DNA from: Carettochelys insculpta
Taxonomy: Eukaryota > Chordata > Testudines > Carettochelyidae
Assembly (NCBI RefSeq): GCF_033958435.1
Contig: NC_134152.1
Coordinates: forward strand, 12,386,001-12,450,000
Direction of reading: 5' to 3'
Length of the DNA: 64,000 nt
Part shown: positions 57,867 to 64,000 of the stretch, in pieces
Numbering within the stretch: the stretch's first letter is position 1
Layout of the letters: each line of letters begins with the position of its first letter
The notes under the pieces: generated by a model
What the model was told of the DNA's origin: nothing
Databases searched by the model: none
Seen by the model: the letters and a program-made list of their open reading frames with translations, nothing else
Translations under genes and position numbers: made by a program

Positions 57867-58470
57867 ATCATAGACTTACAGAGCTGGAAGGGACCTCAGG
57901 AGGTCATCTAGTCCAGCCCCCTGCTTCAAGCAGGATCAGCTCCAACTAAATCATCCCAGGCAGGACTTTGTCAAGCCAGGACTTAAAAACCTCGAGAGAT
58001 GGAGAATGCACTACCTCTCTAGGCAATGCATTCCAATGCTACACCACCCTCCTGGTGAAGCAGTTTTTCCTAATATCCAACCAACACCTCTCCCGCTGTA
58101 ACTTCAGACAATTGCTCCTTGTTCTGCCACCTGACACCACTGAGAACAGTTTCTCACCATTCTCGTTAGAGCTCCCCTTCAGGAAGTTGAAGGCTACTAT
58201 TAAATCACCCCTCAAGTCTTCTCTTCCGTAAACTAAACAAGCCCAAATCCCTCAGCCTCTACTCATAGGTCATGTGCTCCAGTCCCTTAATCATTTTTGT
58301 TGCCCTCTGTTGAACCTGCTACAGCACATCCACATCCTTTTTATACTGGGGGGCTCAAAACTGGACACAATATTCCAAATGTGGCCTCACCAGTACCAGA
58401 GGGGAAAAACCACTTCTCTAGATCTGCATGCAATGCTTCTGCTAATGCACCCTAATATGACGTTAGCATG
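57867..58470 (-). mobile_element. CR1 3' fragment
   Basis: Starts with GAGCTGGAAGGGACCTCAGG and CATCTAGTCCAGCCCCCTGC, the standard CR1 3' UTR, and continues into RT C-terminal sequence on the minus strand. Confidence 0.92.
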
Positions 58471-59049
58471 ATAGAAGATGTCAAAAACAAAGCAGTCAGA
58501 GAACTTGTCGTAAAGATGTCACAGGTGAAGTGCTTTTTAAATTGAGCATGCTTGAGGCTAGTTTAATTTCCCACTGCACAACATTGATATGATACAAATT
58601 GCTTTTAGTGATTATATGAGAATGTTACAGATGGAAGAATCTTTTATTGTACTTAGAAAATAGACTCTATTCCCATCTGGGATGTATTTGTGGGAAATTT
58701 GCACTGTTACACAAAATTCCTTTCCTAGTAATGGGTATCACACTAGAAATCTTATTCCCCTGCCTTTGTTGCAGAGTACAGTTCTTCAGTGCTCATGGAA
58801 TGGATTGGGTGATCTAAGACATCTTTTCTATACTTTACTTCTGTATATATTAATATACTAGTGGATTTTTATCAAGGATAAAGAACATCATATGGAAACT
58901 AAACTGGAGGAGTCCCACCATTCCTCTGTCAACATAGTTGACATGCAGGATGATTACTGTCAGTCACTTGGGCCAAGGTCCTCAAAAAGTATTTGTGTAC
59001 CTACCTTTGAGGTTTTGGGCTGCTGTCTAACATTCATAATAGTAATTAG

Positions 59050-59090
<41 letters not shown>

Positions 59091-59172
59091 ACTTCAGTGG
59101 TATTCTTGCAATCCAATAACTAGATAAGTTATTGTTTACAATGTCTTTTGAATTGGGCTTCTGAAACTTTAT
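58471..59172. other. Unassigned DNA with a CA microsatellite
   Basis: Pure AC run of about 19 units at 59051-59088. Nothing else recognised. Confidence 0.6.
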
Positions 59173-59589
59173 GGATGCATCTACACTAGCAAGTTCTTTT
59201 GAAAGATTTTTGAAAAGAAGGAGGCTCTTTTGAAAAATGCCAGGGAGCATCTACACACAAAAAGCATTCTTTCAAAAGTAATTTGTAAGAATGCAGTGCT
59301 CCTTTCGAAATCACTCTTCCTTTCCCATTTCAGGAAGAGCATCCCCTTTCGAAAGTTTATTTTGGAAGAAAACATATGTAAATGTTCCACAGGGCCCTTC
59401 TTTCAAAAGAACAGTCTTCATTTTCAGTCTCTGGCCTGTTCTTTCGAAGGAGCAGGGACTGTGTGGACTCTGTCTTTCGAAAGAGCAGATCACTCTTTTG
59501 ATTCACTTTTTTGGGTGTGGACTCACTCTTTCGGAAGAGATTTTCTGGCAGAGCTTCTTTCAAAAGATCTCTGTAGTGTAGACAGAGCC
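59173..59589. mobile_element. 417-bp MITE with TTTCGAAAG repeats
   Basis: Ends GGATGCATCTACACTAGC and TAGTGTAGACAGAGCC, duplication TAT at 59170-59172 and 59590-59592. Dense CTTTCGAAAG motifs like the right end of Harbinger-2, suggesting the same family. Confidence 0.9.
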
Positions 59590-61853
59590 TATGGGTCAAG
59601 GATCTGAAATCAAGCACTGTTCACCTTATTCCATTGAGGATCAGCTTTGGTTTTTCCATCAGTCCTGTATTTGGGGCAGTGTGTCCCACGGAGCAGCCCA
59701 GGAGGGAGCTTGGGACCTGGCATTGGTGGCTGTTACTGAGCGCATTGGGTGACTTGATTCTGCTCACTAGTAAATACGAAGACTGCAAAGAATTTAGCCT
59801 CTTCTGCAATGGGTATAGCTGACATGTAACCAGGTTACAGTTAGCTCCTGGTAAATGATCTGTGTGTAATGGAGACCATACAGTCTTACTTTGCCTATAG
59901 CACTTTCCATTGAAACAAATTTCAAGCAATAGCTCTGAATGCTGATGCTCAAAAGTGAGTGAAAGTGAAAGGCTGAATTCTTGTAATGGTGTGTTTTGTT
60001 TCACCACAGACTTCACTAATACACCTTCTAAAGCACATAGACAGTCTGTTCATTGGAATTGTAACTTCTCCTCAAGTTATTTATCTAGAAACCATGATAG
60101 TAAAAGCCTCTTAGTAGGCCACTTCTTGCCTCTTGTCTCTAATATACAAATCTAAGGTATCATCCTGCAGACACCTGAGTAATATACGTAAGTGGTGCAC
60201 CATCCATTTCTCCCCAGATTATCCCTGATGCTGGGCTCTGTGTCCTCTGGAGAGTCATCCTTTCAGGTGGAACTTGCAAACTGCAGCAGTGTTCAAAGAG
60301 ATGGCAATTAAATAGACTCACTTTTGGAAACCAATTTGCTAATATTTTCCTAGGGAATATATCAGTTTGTGTAGGAGACCCAATTGATCACAGTTTCCTT
60401 GGACCTAAATTACTGCTGCTTCCAATGGTGCATAACCACATATGTTATCTGGTAAAGTCAAATTTTCTCACCCTCATTTTTACCATTCATCTTCCCTGCT
60501 GCAGCAATACAGAACATCATGTTTTGCAGAGGCCCACCTCACCAGTGATGTGCTGTCCAGTACCCAATTATTTCCATTCACTCTGAAGCCAGTAGAAACT
60601 GATAGGGTTGGACATCTCACTGGATCAGCCCCAATGATGGTCTATCACAAAGTCCGGAGAGGAAAGCATTTGTCTCAGAATCTCTTCTGAAAAACAACCA
60701 GGTAAAGGGTGACATATATATTAATTGCTCTGGCCACAGGCGGGCCTTCTCTTCTGAAGGCAGAGTTGATCCAAATATAGAAAGACAAGGCAATTGAGTG
60801 CAAATAGATTACTAAGTGAACACAAGGCAGTTCCAAAAATAAACATTCAAAAAGCAGAGGAACAAAATAATGGAGGGTGACAACAAAATGATGGAGGGAG
60901 AGAGGGCAGAGAAGACAAATCTGTATATGATAGAGTTATTACCTCTGCTGCTTCAGCTAGCTATTTTCTGTGAGACTAACTCTTCCAGGTCTCTGCTTTA
61001 GCTAGCACATTATGAATATACTTCTGTGGCATCTCTCCCTCTCTGTTTTGATTTTGAATCACACACTATTGTTTAATTAGAGCAATGAATGATAGTCATG
61101 CATCTTATCTGAAAAATCATTCCCTATGTAATCTCTTTCTCTCCATTAGTGAGGTGAAAGGCAAGTATATGTCATTCATTCCACTTGGCCAATGGGTACA
61201 TAATACCTGCCTTTACTAAGATAGCATGGCATTTTTGGGCATCATAATAATTCTTTCTTTTTGGAAAATAGGGACTGATTTAGAGTCAGTTCTTACAGCT
61301 TAGAATAATAAACCTAAATGGCTCCAAAAAACCCAAAAAAACCAAAAATCTGTTTCTTATTACCAGATTGAAATGAATCTGAAGACTAAAGTTTATTAAA
61401 ACCATAATATAGTATGATACAGTAAATTCATCACTGGGTGGATTGCAATGATACAATCAAAGCGGAAACAAACAAACGAAGTCATGTGTTTATGAGGTTG
61501 GACTGATTATTGCTTCATAGGTACTGGGCTGATTAAATACACCTTTCCTTAATTCCTGTATCACAGAAGTGAAGATGACTGTTTTGTTGCTATGTCTGTG
61601 TTTGATAAGTGATTAGCATAGTATTTGGGAAGGATCTGTAGAGATTAAGTTACATAAATAAATATAACCACTCTTCAAGATGAGTAAACCATTAAGTGAG
61701 CAGTTGTCTATGCAGAGTATCACCACAAGACATCAGTTAGGCTCTACTTCAGTCCCCCACAAAACTCTTACCATAAAGCATTCTTGTGCTGTGCAGGAGA
61801 GATTACTATTGCTTCCTTTCTTTACTTAACAAGATCTCCTTCTGTATAAAGTA
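59590..61853. other. Unassigned DNA
   Basis: No gene or clear repeat seen. Confidence 0.45.
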
Positions 61854-62037
61854 GGCTATGTCTACATGACCTTGGAAGATTGACCTGCTCAGGATCAAGC
61901 TTCCAGGGTTTGATTTTGTGCATCTGGTAGGGATGCATCAAATCAATCTATTGGGTTGGAAATGACCCCTGTACTCCTGGTGAGATGGGTGAGTACACAT
62001 CTGCAATTGACTTACATTCCCTCGCATAGACATAGCC
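61854..62037. mobile_element. 184-bp MITE
   Basis: Ends GGCTATGTCTACATGACC and CGCATAGACATAGCC. No coding capacity and no clear duplication. Confidence 0.75.
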
Positions 62038-63281
62038 TAACTCTTGGCAGTTATCAATTTCTCTTTCCACTCTAAAACAACAAGCAAACAAACAACTCAG
62101 TGAGGGGAAAGTCAAAATATATAGTATGATACACAGCATGTGTCAACAACGATGTATCTTTCGCCTGTCAGTCCTACCTGCACCTTAATAGGAGAGATGA
62201 AATCTGACTATTTACTATTATTTTATTTCTGAATCTATTGCAGATCTCATGTTTCCAATATAAAAAATTCAAATAAGTAACAATTAGGACAATAAACCAA
62301 AGGATTAAGATTTAAAATGGTGGATTCCTTGCACGGGGCTAATTTATTCGCTCACGTGCCAGTTACAAAATAAGAAACATTTTAGGAAGTGGTGTCAAGA
62401 AGTTGCAGCCTACACAATTGATTAATTAGGAGCTGGAGGAAGAGAAGAGGTAGTAGATGTAAGTGTAATGACCACCAGTTTGGTCAACACCAGGGACTGT
62501 GCTGAGGATCTCCATAACCGAGAGCATGGGCTTCTCAAAGAGCTTGAATGAAAAAGCTCAACTCCCCTAGTAGAGGCTCATAGTTCAGTTGCCTGGTCTG
62601 TGACCAGCTACAGAAGGGGACACAGAACTCAAACTGCTAAGAAGTTAAAGAAGCACAGACTATCATCTTTTGGTTGTCAGTTAAACTGAGCACACACAAT
62701 AAAGAGTATTCCAGAAAGCTTGAAACTGGGGCTTGCGATGAGTGAAGGACTAGCAGAGCTAACTGATAATAAAGGGGCTGTACTCCTGCTCTGTAATCGA
62801 AGAAGCATTATTCTTATGCACTTGCCTGAGAGAACGCCAGTGTTAAACTGTGGAATATGAGAACAAGTAGATCCTGAACTGCATCTGTGCAGTTAGAATT
62901 CTGACACTTATCCTATCTCAAACTGTCCCATGTGGGATAGTGAATGGAAGGGAGGGAAGGCTGCACAAACATTTGTAAGAAAACTAGTGCCTTTCTGCTG
63001 CTCTCTGATGTGAAATACTTTGAAGTTTTATTACACAAATCATATCCTTCAGTCTGAAAAGAGCTGCCCTATATGTGTAAAACTACACTGATGAAATACT
63101 GATTTGACAGAATTGCCTATGGCTGCTGCTTTCAGAGGCAGTGAAGAAATTGATAAAGCTGATTTCATGATCCTCCAGAGCCTCTTGAGGTAGATGTGTT
63201 GCTATATCTGACAGTGGCATTTACATTCATATCAGCATCATGTGTGTAGGGAACAAACAGATCCACATTATTGTTTGTGGG
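62038..63281. other. Unassigned DNA
   Basis: No gene or clear repeat seen. Confidence 0.45.
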
Positions 63282-63948
63282 TGTAATGGGGCGTGACTCA
63301 CCACTGTGGCACCTGCTGCTAGTCACTCCAGGGATCGTTTCTTCCAGCCTACGTAGTACCCTTTTCTGGACTGTGTCTTGCCCACTGTTACCTGTCAGTT
63401 TGTTCTCCCCAACTTACTCAGCACCTGCATCCCTCCCAGGCCACTGTGCCCCCTCAATCTACTGCCCTGCTGTGGAGCCCCACACTCTGGGGCCCTTCCC
63501 TTCCAGGGATCTTTAAACCCTGATACCTACCTTGCCTCACTGCCAGTCATCATCTAGCCCCTGACCTCTGGGGAAACTGCAGTCTGAAATGGCCACCCAT
63601 CATTGATAAGAAGGCTTTGGAGCTACTGTCTTCTGCTGCCCTGGCTGCTTCCTAGTACCCTTGGGCCTCATCTCAGACTCTGCAGTCTGGGAGCTTGCCA
63701 GGCCAAAGCTCTCTCAGCCCCGTTACGTGTTAGGAAACCTCTAGCTTCCTAGCAGCTAAGTCCATTGTGCTCCACAGCTGGAGCAAGAGTCTTCTTTCTA
63801 CCCTTCCAGGAGCCCTTATTTATGCAGCCCTCAGCTGGACCCTAACTGGCTACTGTAAGCTGCAACTGCTTGCTCTTCAGCCCCAGCTCTCTCTCAGGGC
63901 TGGCTTTAACCCTTGCAGAGCCAGCGCAGGGTACATGCACCATCAGAG
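63282..63948 (+). repeat. Solo LTR
   Basis: 667 bp, TGTAATGGGGCGTGACTCAC to CACCATCAGA, flanked by GTGGG at 63277-63281 and 63949-63953. It has LTR-like composition and no internal genes. The usual final CA is changed to GA. Probably a Gypsy-type family. Confidence 0.75.
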
Positions 63949-64000
63949 TGGGACTAATGCTTATGGTATTAGGAATCTTCTTTTGTAATTGAAAATTCTG

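Overview
This is a gene-poor stretch of vertebrate nuclear DNA built largely from transposable elements. The mix of element types suggests a turtle, with a crocodilian as the next possibility. It contains several CR1 LINEs with typical 3' ends, a Ty3/Gypsy element, Gypsy-type solo LTRs, a GIY-YIG Penelope-like remnant, an RTE-like LINE, MIR-type SINEs and many PIF/Harbinger elements with TIRs close to GGCTACGTCTACAC. The species call is inference from family content. I recognise no host protein gene, RNA gene or CRISPR array.

Layout. 1-3886: mostly unassigned, with a palindromic Penelope-type terminus at 1209-1333. 3887-10901: a complete but dead Gypsy element (LTRs, tRNA-His-like primer site, gag, protease, RT, RNase H, integrase, PPT, 5-bp TSD). 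Its integrase is interrupted by a 46-bp LINE tail and by a 712-bp Harbinger MITE. 13012-17741: a 4.73-kb Harbinger element (Harbinger-1) with both expected genes, a DDE transposase (+) and a Myb/SANT protein (-), arranged convergently. It has a 3-bp TSD and a solo LTR in its interior. 18415-21267: Harbinger derivatives, including one MITE nested in another of the same family. 22745-23495: Penelope GIY-YIG fragment. 27059-31002: an older, inverted Harbinger copy with the same two-gene plan (Harbinger-2). 31080-31520: SCAN-like gag fragment. 33080-34591: two more MITEs. 34773-39107: a CR1 element with a long target-site duplication, carrying a MITE that contains a 211-bp-arm near-perfect palindrome. 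39108-50500: mostly unassigned, with CR1 tails and SINEs. 50616-54860: Harbinger fragments split by an RTE-like LINE in a 5'-inverted (twin-priming) arrangement. 54861-64000: CR1 tails, MITEs and a terminal solo LTR with TSD GTGGG.

How the parts relate. PIF/Harbinger elements normally need both a DDE nuclease and a Myb/SANT-like DNA-binding partner. Harbinger-1 has both genes with visible splice sites and few lesions. The ~700-bp MITEs share its two ends, including the transposase start-codon region, so they look like internal-deletion derivatives mobilised by this family. The three longer reverse-transcriptase genes (Gypsy, CR1, RTE-like) each carry a substitution at a catalytic aspartate, so the retroelements are inactive copies.

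The most unusual structures are the palindrome at 37311-37739, the twin-primed LINE at 51114-53098, the Harbinger-1/MITE family, and a 97-bp segment shared by 26545-26641 and 31298-31394. All alignments were made by eye.
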